Source: Gramella sp. MAR_2010_147 | Lineage (GTDB): Bacteria > Bacteroidota > Bacteroidia > Flavobacteriales > Flavobacteriaceae | Length of the DNA: 64,000 nucleotides | Direction: 5' to 3' | Assembly: GCF_900105135.1 (NCBI RefSeq) | Contig: NZ_LT629741.1 | Coordinates: 2,705,001 to 2,769,000 of the forward strand | Part shown: piece by piece, positions 34,490 through 43,960 of the stretch | Position numbering within the stretch: position 1 is the first letter of the stretch | Layout of the letters: every line of letters starts with the position of its first letter | Position numbers and translations under genes: made by a program | Notes under the pieces: model-generated | The model's database searches: none | Seen by the model: only the letters and a program-made list of their open reading frames with translations | Told to the model about the DNA's origin: nothing

Positions 34490-35467
34490 ATGAGAAAAAT
34501 AACACAGTTCAATACATTTTGCGGCATGTTCATTATGCTGTTTTCTATCCTGGCATGTACTGGCCAAACCAAAAACAATTCAGAAGTAATAAATGCTGAA
34601 GTTTCTATCGCTGAAGTTCAGAATGATCTCAACTACCTGTCTTCAGATGATTTAATGGGAAGAAAAACAGGAAGCCAGGGGATTGAAGATGCTGCAGTAT
34701 TTATTGAAGATAAATTTCAGACTTATGGGCTGAAACCATATTTTGAGACCTATAGAGATCATTTTATGATCAATGACATTAAGGGATTTAATGTAGTAGG
34801 ATATCTGGAAGGTAGCGATTCCAAGTTGAAAGATGAGTTTATAGTGATAGGGGCGCATTATGATCATATTGGAACTGGAAAAGAAGTTGAAGGAGATACA
34901 ATTGCGAATGGTGCTAACGATAATGCCGCAGGTACCGTTGGAGTAATTCAGCTGGCGAAATATTTTGCTGAAAATGGAGGAAATAAAAGGAGTATTATTT
35001 TCGCTTTGTTCTCAGGGGAAGAAATGGGATTAAAAGGTTCAAAGCATTTGGCTGAAAAGTTGAAAGAAGAAGATCTGAACTTATATGTGATGTTCAACCT
35101 TGAAATGATTGGGGTACCAATGAAGGCGAAAGATTTTAAGGCTTACTTGACCGGATTCGAAAAATCGAATCTCGCTGAAAAATTTAATGAATATTCTGAT
35201 GGAGAACAGGTACTGGGATTTTTGCCACAGGCTCAGCAGATGAGCCTTTTCCAACGAAGTGATAACTATCCGTTCTATCAGGTTTTTGGAGTGCCTTCGC
35301 AAACTGTGAGTACTTTTGATTTTTCTAATTATCCATATTATCATCATGTAGATGACGAATCTGAATTTCTGAATGCTGAATTTATGGCTTCCCTGATAGA
35401 AGATCTCATTCCTGGATTAGTGAAAATGTCCAGTTCTGCTGAGAAGGAAATTAAAATGAACGAGTAA
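34490..35467 (+). CDS. M28-family zinc aminopeptidase, lipoprotein
   Basis: A di-zinc exopeptidase anchored in the envelope. The N-terminal hydrophobic segment ends in the lipobox SILAC (Cys23). Zinc ligands of the M28 family are visible: His and Asp in GAHYDHIG and GANDNAAG, the catalytic Glu pair in FSGEEMGLKGS, Asp replaced by Glu in NLEMIG, and His in YYHHVDDE. Length 325. The Glu in NLEMIG, where Asp is usual, is a mild oddity. It leads a five-gene run in which the next gene overlaps its stop by one base. Substrates are unknown. Confidence 0.9.
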   Translation: MRKITQFNTFCGMFIMLFSILACTGQTKNNSEVINAEVSIAEVQNDLNYLSSDDLMGRKTGSQGIEDAAVFIEDKFQTYGLKPYFETYRDHFMINDIKGFNVVGYLEGSDSKLKDEFIVIGAHYDHIGTGKEVEGDTIANGANDNAAGTVGVIQLAKYFAENGGNKRSIIFALFSGEEMGLKGSKHLAEKLKEEDLNLYVMFNLEMIGVPMKAKDFKAYLTGFEKSNLAEKFNEYSDGEQVLGFLPQAQQMSLFQRSDNYPFYQVFGVPSQTVSTFDFSNYPYYHHVDDESEFLNAEFMASLIEDLIPGLVKMSSSAEKEIKMNE

Positions 35468-36150
35468 TGAAGAATATTGTAGTTACAGGTACCAGCAGAG
35501 GTATTGGGTTTGAACTGGTTTCCATTTTGTCAAAAATGGGGCATAATGTACTGGCCTTATCCCGCAATAAAAAACCCGTGGCAAACATGGAATTATCTAA
35601 TGTAAATGCTTTTTCTTTTGATATCACAGATGAAGACAGTCATATTCGAGCTGAAAGTTTTATTGAAGATCAGTGGAGCTCCAAAGTAGATATTTTAGTT
35701 AATAACGCCGGTGCCTTTTTAAATAAGCCGTTTGAAGAAACAAAGTCAAATGATTTTAGAGAGGTATATGAAGTAAATGTAATTGGGGTTGCCTCCATTA
35801 CCAGAAAATTACTTCGCTTTATGTACAAAGACTCCCATGTGCTAAATATCAGTAGTATGGGCGGAATTCAGGGAAGTATGAAGTTTCCTGGACTAGCGGC
35901 GTACAGTTCCAGTAAAGGTGCGTTGTTAACACTCACTGAATTGCTAGCGGAAGAGTATAAAGAGAGTGGGCCATCTTTTAATGCACTGGCCCTTGGTGCA
36001 GTTCAAACAGAAATGCTCGAAGAGGCTTTTCCCGGGTATAAAGCTCCTGTGAATGCTCAGGAAATGGCCAAATATATTGCAGATTTTAGTTTGAACGGGC
36101 AAAAATTCTATAACGGTAAAATTTTGCAGGTGTCCAATAGTACACCCTGA
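35467..36150 (+). CDS. Short-chain dehydrogenase/reductase
   Basis: NAD(P)-dependent oxidoreductase of the classical SDR type. The cofactor loop is TGTSRGIGFEL (residues 7-17), then NNAGAF, the active Ser in NISSMGG and the YxxxK pair in AYSSSKGALL. Length 227, slightly short, with a compact C-terminus. Its ATG overlaps the TAA of the M28 gene (TAATG), indicating translational coupling. The substrate cannot be read from the sequence. Confidence 0.9.
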   Translation: MKNIVVTGTSRGIGFELVSILSKMGHNVLALSRNKKPVANMELSNVNAFSFDITDEDSHIRAESFIEDQWSSKVDILVNNAGAFLNKPFEETKSNDFREVYEVNVIGVASITRKLLRFMYKDSHVLNISSMGGIQGSMKFPGLAAYSSSKGALLTLTELLAEEYKESGPSFNALALGAVQTEMLEEAFPGYKAPVNAQEMAKYIADFSLNGQKFYNGKILQVSNSTP

Positions 36151-36153
36151 TGA

Positions 36154-36753
36154 ATGAAGGAGATTCTTTCAAAATACCTGCCGGCAAATGCGGTAGAACC
36201 CGTTTCAGAATTGATAAAAATGAATGGGGTTCACTTAAAGATTGTCAATGAACGTGTAACCAGACATGGTGATTACAGAAGATTACCGGATGGCTCTCAG
36301 CAAATCACCATTAATGCAAATTTGAATAAATACCGGTTTTTAATAACCAGTATTCATGAGATCGCTCATTTAATCGCTTTTGAAAAATATGGACGTGAAA
36401 TAAAACCTCATGGATTGGAATGGAAATTTTGTTTTAGAAGTTTGATGTTACCTTTTATAAGACCAGAGATATTTCCAAATTCCTTATTGCCGGTGATCGC
36501 AAATCATTTTAGAAATCCAAAAGCCAGTAGTGATACAGATGCAAAATTATCTGTTGCGCTCAAAAGTTTTGATCCTGAGAATGGTAAAAACTATATTTTT
36601 GAGATTCCTTTAGGAAGTGTGTTCAAGATCCATAACGGGAAGACTTTTAAAAAAGGTCCTAGAAAAGTGAAACGATACGAATGCCTGGAAATCGATTCAG
36701 GAAAAATTTATTTATTTCAGCCAAATGCTGAAGTACATTTAATTAAGGTTTAA
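36154..36753 (+). CDS. SprT-like zinc-metalloprotease-fold protein
   Basis: A cytoplasmic protein of 199 residues with the SprT signature: the HExxH helix IHEIAHLIAF (His68, Glu69, His72) followed by a third ligand in KPHGLEWK (His86). The C-terminal half is beta-rich and lacks the zinc-ribbon cysteines seen in some relatives. Eukaryotic SPRTN with this fold cleaves DNA-protein crosslinks; the bacterial role is unsettled. It is the third gene of the operon, three bases after the SDR gene. Confidence 0.88.
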   Translation: MKEILSKYLPANAVEPVSELIKMNGVHLKIVNERVTRHGDYRRLPDGSQQITINANLNKYRFLITSIHEIAHLIAFEKYGREIKPHGLEWKFCFRSLMLPFIRPEIFPNSLLPVIANHFRNPKASSDTDAKLSVALKSFDPENGKNYIFEIPLGSVFKIHNGKTFKKGPRKVKRYECLEIDSGKIYLFQPNAEVHLIKV

Positions 36754-36759
36754 AAAATT

Positions 36760-37851
36760 ATGACGGGGACTAAAAAAGATAATTACTATGCAATTATTAT
36801 GGCAGGCGGTGTTGGGTCAAGATTTTGGCCAGCAAGTAAAGCATCAAATCCTAAGCAGTTCATAGATATTTTGGGCGTAGGGGAAACGCTTTTTCAAACT
36901 ACTTTTAAAAGACTTTCAAGACTTATTCCTGCTGAAAATATTTATGTGCTAACCAATGAAAAGTATGTAGATATGATCAAAGATCAGGTTCCGCAAATAA
37001 AAAACGAGCAAATTGTTCCGGAGCCCGAAATGAGAAATACTGCACCCAGCATTTTATTAGGGGCATTGAAGATTTTCAAAAAGAATGAGAATGCTTTAAC
37101 AATCGTAGCTCCCAGTGATCACTGGATAAAGGACGAAGACGGTTTTATCGAGTCTATCCAGGAAGCTTTTGACAATGTAGAGAATGATGACAAACTTATA
37201 ACGCTTGGTGTGGAACCAACAATGCCAAATACGGGTTACGGATATATTAAGTATGATAAGGAGCGAAAGGAAAACGTTAAGAAGGTAGATGCTTTTACAG
37301 AAAAACCAAACGTAAAAAAGGCGAAGAAATTTATTGAAGCTGGAAATTATGCCTGGAATGCCGGTATTTTTATATGGAGTGCAAAATTTATTATTGAAAA
37401 TTTTAAGCAGTATCTGCCAGATATGTTTGATATTTTTAATAAAGGAGAAAGAAAGTGGAATACAAATGAAGAACAGCAGTTTTTGAAAGAGAATTACTCC
37501 AAAGCTTCTAATATTTCAATTGATTACGGGATCATGGAGAAATCTGATGATGTGTATGTGATTCCGGTAAGTTTTGACTGGAATGATCTTGGAACCTGGT
37601 CTTCGGTACAAACCGAATTACCTGCAGATGAAGATGATAATACAACGATAAACTGCAGACTTCATTCAGAAGATTCAAAAAATAATATTGTTTCTGCAAT
37701 TGATAAAAAGATCGTAGTTTTAAAAGGGTTGTCAGATTTTATAATAGTTGAAGATAAAGATATTTTAATGATCGTTCCAAAATCTGATGAACAGTATATT
37801 AAAGAATTAAGAGATCAGGTTATGAAAGATTTTGGTGAAGACCTAGGTTAA
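36760..37851 (+). CDS. manC: Mannose-1-phosphate guanylyltransferase
   Basis: Makes GDP-mannose from mannose-1-phosphate and GTP for polysaccharide and glycoprotein synthesis. The nucleotidyltransferase loop is MAGGVGSRFWPASKASNPKQ near the N-terminus, followed by VAPSDHWI (metal-binding Asp), the sugar region FTEKPNVKKAKKFIEAGNYAWNAG, and SFDWNDLGTW. Its 363 residues correspond to the short form without the C-terminal phosphomannose isomerase domain. It is six bases after the SprT-like gene. GDP-mannose feeding T9SS glycans or exopolysaccharide is possible but not shown here. Confidence 0.94.
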   Translation: MTGTKKDNYYAIIMAGGVGSRFWPASKASNPKQFIDILGVGETLFQTTFKRLSRLIPAENIYVLTNEKYVDMIKDQVPQIKNEQIVPEPEMRNTAPSILLGALKIFKKNENALTIVAPSDHWIKDEDGFIESIQEAFDNVENDDKLITLGVEPTMPNTGYGYIKYDKERKENVKKVDAFTEKPNVKKAKKFIEAGNYAWNAGIFIWSAKFIIENFKQYLPDMFDIFNKGERKWNTNEEQQFLKENYSKASNISIDYGIMEKSDDVYVIPVSFDWNDLGTWSSVQTELPADEDDNTTINCRLHSEDSKNNIVSAIDKKIVVLKGLSDFIIVEDKDILMIVPKSDEQYIKELRDQVMKDFGEDLG

Positions 37852-37853
37852 AA

Positions 37854-39287
37854 ATGGCAGAAATAAAGAATACAGAAACTGAGTCTAAGAATTCCAGTGG
37901 AGAAAATCTTAGGGAGGACGCAAAGGAAATTCAGAAAAAGGCACGTACATTTTTAAGCCGCCTTCTGGATATTCGGGAAGATACTGATAGGGAGTCAACG
38001 GTTGAGGCTGTCCAGAAGGATATCTCATTCAAAGGGCATAATGCATGGATTCTAATCTTTTCAATATTTGTAGCATCCATAGGACTTAATGTTAGTAGTA
38101 CTGCTGTGGTTATTGGCGCGATGCTTATTTCTCCTCTTATGGGTCCCATTGTAGGTATAGGAATGGCAGTAGCTATTAACGATGTAGATACTTTAAGACG
38201 CTCTTTTGTCAATCTGGGTATTATGGTGGGCCTAAGTGTAATCACGGCCACTATTTATTTCTTTATTTCACCAGTAAAACAGGAAACTCCTGAATTAATT
38301 GCCAGAACATATCCCACAATTTTAGATGTACTGGTCGCTATTTTTGGCGGACTTGCTCTAATTGTGGCTAAAACTAAAAAAGGAACTATAGCAAGTGTTA
38401 TTCTAGGGGTAGCGATCGCTACAGCACTTATGCCACCGCTTTGTACTGTTGGTTATGGTTTGGCAACTGCAAAATGGGATTTTGCTTTAGGAGCCCTTTA
38501 TTTGTTTTCGATAAATGCGGTATTTATAGCACTGTCTACTTTTGTTGTTTCAAAATTGTTAGGTTTTCCTTTAGTTAAATATGCTAATAGTAAAAGGCGA
38601 AGAAGAACAGCTCAAATAGCTTCTACCGTTGCCATAATTGTAATGATCCCCAGTGTTGTTCTTTTTGTAAAATTGCTCAGGGAGCAGGTTTTCCAGAGTA
38701 AGGCGACAGAATTTATTGAAAATACCGTAAGATATTCGGGTGCTGAAACTTTAAAGTTTACAAGTGACTATAAAGACAGAACGATAGATGTATATATGAT
38801 AGGTAATTCAATTCCTTTAGCAACAATTACTACTTGGCAGGAATCTTTGGATGATGTGGAAGCTTTAAAGGAAACTCAACTTATAGTACATCAGGGTAAC
38901 GATCAGAGTCAGGATATTAATCAACTCTCCACAGAGGTTAGGAGTGGGATACTTGAAGATCTTTATGTGAAGAACCAGGAAGTTTTGCAAAATAAAGATA
39001 GACGAATACAGTTGCTCGAGTCTGAACTCTCTAAGTATAGAGGTGATAAATTTTCTTTTGTTAACTTAAGTAAAGAAGCAAAGATCAATTATGAGAACAT
39101 CGAGGAAATTGGTTATTCTAATTTAATAACTACCAATTTTCAAAAAACCGATACTATTCCAACTTTTACAGTATTGTGGAATACTAAAATATCCAGGCAG
39201 GAGTTAAACTCACAGCAGGAAAAATTTGCAGACTGGATGAGGGTGAGATTAGATCTTGATACGCTTGCGATTAAAAATATTCGCTAA
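37854..39287 (+). CDS. DUF389-family membrane protein (TIGR00341-like)
   Basis: A 477-residue integral membrane protein of unknown function. An acidic cytoplasmic N-terminus is followed by the typical DUF389 core: SVGLN-type segment FVASIGLNVSSTAVVIGAML, ISPLMGPIVGIGMA, a Pro/Gly-rich pair of helices, and VAIATALMPPLCTVGYGL, with about seven membrane segments in residues 60-275. The last 200 residues are soluble with a charged helix (KDRRIQLLESELSKYRGDK). Its stop abuts, without any gap, the stop of the convergent ABC gene, and there is no terminator between them. Confidence 0.88.
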   Translation: MAEIKNTETESKNSSGENLREDAKEIQKKARTFLSRLLDIREDTDRESTVEAVQKDISFKGHNAWILIFSIFVASIGLNVSSTAVVIGAMLISPLMGPIVGIGMAVAINDVDTLRRSFVNLGIMVGLSVITATIYFFISPVKQETPELIARTYPTILDVLVAIFGGLALIVAKTKKGTIASVILGVAIATALMPPLCTVGYGLATAKWDFALGALYLFSINAVFIALSTFVVSKLLGFPLVKYANSKRRRRTAQIASTVAIIVMIPSVVLFVKLLREQVFQSKATEFIENTVRYSGAETLKFTSDYKDRTIDVYMIGNSIPLATITTWQESLDDVEALKETQLIVHQGNDQSQDINQLSTEVRSGILEDLYVKNQEVLQNKDRRIQLLESELSKYRGDKFSFVNLSKEAKINYENIEEIGYSNLITTNFQKTDTIPTFTVLWNTKISRQELNSQQEKFADWMRVRLDLDTLAIKNIR

Positions 39288-40052
39288 CTATAAACCTTTT
39301 AATTGGGCTTTTCTAACTTTTTGGAAAAGATTGGAAGAGTAAACAAAATCGGTTACCGTCTGGTCATCAGTCCTGAAAATTTCTTCTTTAGTACCTTTCC
39401 AGGCTAATTCTCCATCTTTAAGAAATGCAATACGTTCCCCAATTTCTAGAACTGAATTCATATCGTGGGTAATCACAACAGTAGTGATATCATTTTCATG
39501 GGTAAGTTCCTGAATTAAATTATCTATTACAGTGGCCGTTTGCGGATCCAGGCCTGAATTAGGTTCATCGCAAAATAAATATTTAGGCTTATTTACAATC
39601 GCTCTGGCAATGGCAACCCTTTTTTGCATTCCACCACTGATTTCTGAAGGCATTTTGGCTCCCGTCCCATCTAAATTAACACGTTCCAGTACTTCGTGAA
39701 CCCTGGTGAGCATTTCTTTTTTTCGTTGTCTGGTAAACATTCTTAAAGGAAACATCACATTTTCCTCCACAGTCATAGAATCAAATAAGGCGCCTCCCTG
39801 AAAAAGCATTCCCATTTCTGTTCTTAGCTCGCGTTGTTCTTCATCTGAAAATGTTGAATAAGGTTTGCCGTCATATTCAATAGTGCCTTTATCAACTTTA
39901 AAAAGTCCCAGCATGCATTTCAGGAAAACACTTTTACCAGATCCAGACTGCCCGATGATCAAATTGGTTTTCCCTCTTTCAAAGGTATAGTCTATTCCTT
40001 TCAGCACTTCCTGATCGTTAAAACCTTTATGTAAATCTTTTACCTGTATCAT
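39288..40052 (-). CDS. MlaF-like ABC transporter ATPase
   Basis: Cytoplasmic ATPase of an MCE/Mla-type phospholipid transporter. Walker A is IIGQSGSGKSVFLK, the Q loop MLFQGGALFDSMTVEEN, the signature SGGMQKRVAIARA, Walker B YLFCDEPNSGLDPQT, and the switch His in VITHDM. The GALFDS motif after the Q loop is typical of MlaF. Length 254. It follows the permease gene by three bases on the minus strand. The substrate-binding MlaD/MCE gene is not beside it; in Bacteroidota it may be elsewhere. Confidence 0.92.
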   Translation of the reverse strand: MIQVKDLHKGFNDQEVLKGIDYTFERGKTNLIIGQSGSGKSVFLKCMLGLFKVDKGTIEYDGKPYSTFSDEEQRELRTEMGMLFQGGALFDSMTVEENVMFPLRMFTRQRKKEMLTRVHEVLERVNLDGTGAKMPSEISGGMQKRVAIARAIVNKPKYLFCDEPNSGLDPQTATVIDNLIQELTHENDITTVVITHDMNSVLEIGERIAFLKDGELAWKGTKEEIFRTDDQTVTDFVYSSNLFQKVRKAQLKGL

Positions 40053-40055
40053 TCG

Positions 40056-40793
40056 TTAGCTTAATAATAGTTGAGTAACTGCATAATTAGTGATAATTAG
40101 AACCACACTGGTCCATACAAAAGAGGTTGTTGAAGCTTCTCCAACTTCCAGCGCCCCTCCTTTCATATAATAACCATGATAAGAAGGCACTGTTGCCAGG
40201 ATAAACGCAAAAAGAAATGTTTTTATAAAAGCATAGGTAAGGTGAAAGCCATTAAAATCATCCTGAAGTCCCGTTAAAAACTGATCTGAAGTAACAAATC
40301 CACCAAGAACTGCAGCAAAATAGGCCCCTGCGATCCCTAGAAACATTGCTATAGCAATTAAAAAGGGATAGGTTAGCATGGCGATAATCTTAGGTAATAT
40401 AAGGTAATTCTTAGAATTGATACCCATCACCTCCAGCGCATCAATCTGTTCAGTAACTCTCATAGATCCTATACTGGAAGTAATGAAAGAGCCTACTTTA
40501 CCCGCCATGATAATGGATATAAAAGTGGGAGCAAATTCTAAAATTACAGATTGCCTTGCAGCAAATGCTACAAGAGACTTGGGTATAAGAGGATTGTTTA
40601 AGTTTAATGCAGTTTGAATCGCTACTACCGCTCCAATAAAGAACGACAAGAACGCAACGATTCCCAGAGAACCCATGATGAGTTCATTTATTTCTTTAAA
40701 AATAAGATTTTTAAGAACCGAACCTTTGGTCATTCGGCCAAAAACTCCTTTAAGCATTAAAAAATATTCCCCAATGGAGTGCAGGTAGGTCAT
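40056..40793 (-). CDS. MlaE-like ABC transporter permease
   Basis: Inner-membrane permease of the MlaE/TtgX family for lipid traffic between inner and outer membrane. Seen are five to six membrane segments with the family motifs FIGAVVAIQTALNL, VLEFAPTFISIIMAGKVGS and MRVTEQIDALEVMGINS (the EQIDAL motif). Length 245. It is the first gene of the two-gene operon with the ATPase. It is divergent from the PafA phosphatase, the two sharing about 115 bases of upstream DNA. Confidence 0.92.
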   Translation of the reverse strand: MTYLHSIGEYFLMLKGVFGRMTKGSVLKNLIFKEINELIMGSLGIVAFLSFFIGAVVAIQTALNLNNPLIPKSLVAFAARQSVILEFAPTFISIIMAGKVGSFITSSIGSMRVTEQIDALEVMGINSKNYLILPKIIAMLTYPFLIAIAMFLGIAGAYFAAVLGGFVTSDQFLTGLQDDFNGFHLTYAFIKTFLFAFILATVPSYHGYYMKGGALEVGEASTTSFVWTSVVLIITNYAVTQLLLS

Positions 40794-40877
40794 TAATTGA
40801 ATTTTGAAAAGCTAAAATACTAAAATTTCGCGCTAAACTATTTAACGCTTAATTAAACTTTAGCGTTTCAAGTTTAG

Positions 40878-40885
40878 TATTTTTG
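40878..40885 (+). promoter_or_regulatory. pafA promoter -7 element TATTTTTG
   Basis: An exact TAnnTTTG match 24 bases before ATG 40910, in the divergent gap with the MlaE gene. Confidence 0.5.
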
Positions 40886-40909
40886 GGGTCTATTTAAAAA
40901 CTTAACCTA

Positions 40910-42541
40910 ATGAAAAGGTATTTATTAGCAATGTTCTTGCTGCTTCTTATGTCGCCCTTAAAAGCGCAGATTAAAAATGAGAAACCGAAGCTCGTGGTTG
41001 GAATCGTCGTAGATCAAATGCGGTATGACTATTTAACCCGTTTTTGGAATCAGTTTGGGGAAGAAGGTTTTAAGAGGCTGGTGAATAATGGCTATAATTT
41101 TAAGAATAACCATTTTAATTATGTTCCAACGTATACCGGGCCTGGTCATGCTTCAGTTTTTACAGGTACAACGCCGGAATATCACGGAATTATAGGCAAC
41201 GGCTGGTTTGATAAATTTGAGGATAGATCTGTTTATTGTGTTTCAGACGAATCTGTTCAACCAGTAGGAACCGAAAGTGAAGCAGGGAAGATGTCTCCAC
41301 ACCGAATGAAGTCTACTACTTTTACAGATGAAAACCGCCTTCATACTCAAATGAAGGGGAAGACTATTGGGATTGCTCTAAAGGATCGGGGAGCTATTCT
41401 TCCTGCAGGTCATTCTGCAAATGCAGCATATTGGTTTCATGGCCAGGATGAGGCAAAATGGATAAGTAGTAATTATTACATGAGTGATCTTCCTGGCTGG
41501 GTAAAGGAATTTAATAATTCTGGGAAGGCGAAGGCCTATTTGAAAACATGGAATACTTTAAGGGATATCAAATCTTATACAGAAAGTGGAGTAGATGAGA
41601 ATAATTTTGAATTTGGGTACCAGGGGAAAGAAAAGGCTACATTTCCATATGACCTCAAAACACTCGCTGCTGAAAACGGAAATTTTGAGCTAATCAAGGC
41701 AACACCTTTTGGGAATGACCTAACTGCTGAATTTGCAAAAGCGGCAGTTGAAGGAGAATCCCTTGGGGAAGATGATATAACAGATATTTTAACGCTTAGT
41801 TTTTCCAGTACAGATTATGTGGGACATAACTTTGGGGTGAACTCTAAAGAAATTCAGGATACGTATTTACGATTAGATCTTGCCATTGGTGATTTTCTAG
41901 CGTATTTGGATAAGACAGTAGGAGCGGGCGAGTATACCGTTTTTCTAACTGCAGATCATGGTGGAGTAGATGTTCCTGCCTATTTAAAAAGTAGAAAGAT
42001 CCCTTCGGGATATTTTGAGGACGTAAAAATGAATGAGAAAATAGAAAAATTTGTAAACGAAGAATTTAAAGTTGATAGTCTAATTCAGAATATTTCAAAT
42101 ACACAGGTTTTTCTGGACTATAAGGTATTAAAAGAAGAAGATCTTGATGCACATGAAGTGCAGCAAAAAATTGCTCACTACTTACTTCAGCAGAAAAATA
42201 TTTCTCGGGTATATACCAGGGAGCAACTTCAATCTGCAAGTTTTACTGAAGGGATTAGCGCGCTGATTCAAAATGGATTTAATCAGGAACGTAGTGGTGA
42301 TATTCTATTTGTGCTGGATCCCGGGTATATTATTTATCCCGAAAAAGGAACTACTCACGGTTCGGGTTTTATGTATGATACGCATGTGCCATTGATCTTC
42401 TTCGGAAAAGGGATCAAACCTGGAAGTACGTTTGAGCATTCGGTAATTCCAGATATCGCTCCGACGATCTCGGCATTATTAGGAATTTCCTTTCCTGATG
42501 CTTCCATAGGGCGACCTTTGGTTGAGATGCTGGAAGATTAA
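40910..42541 (+). CDS. pafA: PafA-type alkaline phosphatase
   Basis: Exported phosphate monoesterase of the alkaline phosphatase superfamily, calcium-activated and phosphate-insensitive in studied flavobacterial members. Signal peptide 1-20 (ending LKAQ). The metal ligand Asp35 is in VVDQMRYD; the nucleophile Thr76 is in TYTGPGHAS; Asn97 in GIIGNGWFD; a KxR-like pair follows at about 140-160; late metal sites are in STDYVGHNFG, TADHGGVD and GTTHGSG. The 543 residues and residue positions closely follow Elizabethkingia PafA (Thr79, 546 residues, from memory). The stop overlaps by two bases the stop of the convergent glycosyltransferase. Confidence 0.9.
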   Translation: MKRYLLAMFLLLLMSPLKAQIKNEKPKLVVGIVVDQMRYDYLTRFWNQFGEEGFKRLVNNGYNFKNNHFNYVPTYTGPGHASVFTGTTPEYHGIIGNGWFDKFEDRSVYCVSDESVQPVGTESEAGKMSPHRMKSTTFTDENRLHTQMKGKTIGIALKDRGAILPAGHSANAAYWFHGQDEAKWISSNYYMSDLPGWVKEFNNSGKAKAYLKTWNTLRDIKSYTESGVDENNFEFGYQGKEKATFPYDLKTLAAENGNFELIKATPFGNDLTAEFAKAAVEGESLGEDDITDILTLSFSSTDYVGHNFGVNSKEIQDTYLRLDLAIGDFLAYLDKTVGAGEYTVFLTADHGGVDVPAYLKSRKIPSGYFEDVKMNEKIEKFVNEEFKVDSLIQNISNTQVFLDYKVLKEEDLDAHEVQQKIAHYLLQQKNISRVYTREQLQSASFTEGISALIQNGFNQERSGDILFVLDPGYIIYPEKGTTHGSGFMYDTHVPLIFFGKGIKPGSTFEHSVIPDIAPTISALLGISFPDASIGRPLVEMLED

Positions 42542-43386
42542 GCGAATTTCTTTCGGATATTCGCCCAACGTAATTTTCTAATAAAACGGCCTTCTTCTTC
42601 TGAAACAAGAAAAGGTCGTTTCTTATTTTTAGCCGTGAAATATCCAGAGATATAATGTAAAAATGCGAACGGATTCATCTTCATGGCTGCTAATTTAGCC
42701 GAAGCAATAAGACTTAGAAGAGTGCCATATCGTAATCTGTAAAAAGCTTCACCCTGCTTTCTTCCAGAATGTTCAAAATAGTTCATTCCTGTAGGGCGAA
42801 GGTGTTTTACCAAAAGAGAATCATCGGTCACTACTTTCCAGCCATGAAAGCGAGCCAGTAGTTCATCTGCAGTATCCCATCCCATCGCAGGTTTTAATTC
42901 GCCTATCTGGATAAAACAATGTTTTCTATATGCTTTAAGGGCTCCGCGAATGTGATCTTTCCCGGTAAGGTTTTCCGGAATCCATTTATTTTTTTGCTGA
43001 ATGCTGCAAAAACCACCTACTATCCCGGCCAGATTATCATTTTCAAAATATGCTGAAATCTTTTCCAGATAACTCTCAGGAAAAATAAGATCTGCATCAA
43101 ATTTACAGATCACGTCAAAATTATCATCTAATTTATAATAGCCTTTATAAAAAGCATTTATCACTTTACTGCCCGGAGCATGTTCGTTGGAAGAACTGTT
43201 TTTAACTAGTTCGATGAATGGATATTTTGAGGCGAACTTTTCAACAATTTCAGAAGTGTTGTCTTTAGAACTATCATCAACCACTACTATTTTATCCGGC
43301 TTAAGGCTTTGATCTGCCAGAGACTGAAGCGTTTGGCCTATAAAACTGGCTTCATTATGAGCAGGAATGATAATATAGATCTTCAA
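42538..43386 (-). CDS. Family 2 glycosyltransferase
   Basis: GT-A fold transferase using a nucleotide sugar. N-terminal IIIPAHNEASFIGQTLQSL, acidic metal motif DADLIFPE (DxD-like, about residues 95-102), and GWDTADELLARFHGW as the acceptor-side region. C-terminal residues about 215-245 are hydrophobic (SLIASAKLAAMKMNPFAFLHY), perhaps membrane-associated. Length 282. It is third in an operon with a ketosynthase III and a methyltransferase, which hints at a glycosylated lipid or polyketide product. It is convergent with pafA, overlapping by four bases. Confidence 0.88.
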   Translation of the reverse strand: MKIYIIIPAHNEASFIGQTLQSLADQSLKPDKIVVVDDSSKDNTSEIVEKFASKYPFIELVKNSSSNEHAPGSKVINAFYKGYYKLDDNFDVICKFDADLIFPESYLEKISAYFENDNLAGIVGGFCSIQQKNKWIPENLTGKDHIRGALKAYRKHCFIQIGELKPAMGWDTADELLARFHGWKVVTDDSLLVKHLRPTGMNYFEHSGRKQGEAFYRLRYGTLLSLIASAKLAAMKMNPFAFLHYISGYFTAKNKKRPFLVSEEEGRFIRKLRWANIRKKFA

Positions 43387-43437
43387 TTGAAAATTAGTTA
43401 TTATGAGGGGCTAAGATAAAATTTTAGAAGAAGATGT

Positions 43438-43959
43438 TCAGATCTTTTCAGCGTAAACCGCATAATAACGCGGGGTGAATTTTCTAAGTACAGGTCTTAT
43501 TCCAATCTTATTTACGGGATTGGTCCATTTGAGAGTTTTTTTTATTTCCCAACCACTTTTTTCAAATAGCCAGTCAAACTGCCAATCTTCAAATTCATGA
43601 TAATGCCGGTCCCATTTATCGGTTTTACTTTGATATGCCGGAGAAAACCATAGTCTAAGCGGAACGCTGGCGATAATTTTTTTTGCTTTTATTTCCCGGA
43701 GAATATTATAAGGAGCCAGGAGGTGCTCAAAAATTTCAAATGCAGTAACCAGATCATATTCCTCACTTTTTACAGCATCAAAATGATCGTCCAAATCTTC
43801 ACCTGAAGTATTTGAAACATCATAACCATTTTGAGTCATGATCTCAGAAAATGGGTTTTTTACGCCCAGATCAAGAATTCTGGCCGGAGGAGGCACCAGT
43901 TCTTTTAGAAATTCCAGAGTTTTTTGATAACGCTTTTCAGGAAAAGTATTCTCGTACAT
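43438..43959 (-). CDS. SAM-dependent methyltransferase (class I-like)
   Basis: A 173-residue protein with the class I methyltransferase outline: ILDLGVKNPFSEIM as motif I (a degenerate GxGxG), EEYDLVTAFEIFEHLLAP as motif II with the EHL often seen in UbiG/Mettl-like members, and ASVPLRLWF. A conserved Trp/His segment (WDRHYHEFEDWQFDWLFEKSGW) follows. ATG 43959 is chosen because it begins one base after the ketosynthase stop; an upstream ATG at 43983 would overlap that gene by 23 bases. It is the second gene of the operon. The substrate is unknown. Confidence 0.8.
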   Translation of the reverse strand: MYENTFPEKRYQKTLEFLKELVPPPARILDLGVKNPFSEIMTQNGYDVSNTSGEDLDDHFDAVKSEEYDLVTAFEIFEHLLAPYNILREIKAKKIIASVPLRLWFSPAYQSKTDKWDRHYHEFEDWQFDWLFEKSGWEIKKTLKWTNPVNKIGIRPVLRKFTPRYYAVYAEKI

Positions 43960-43960
43960 T

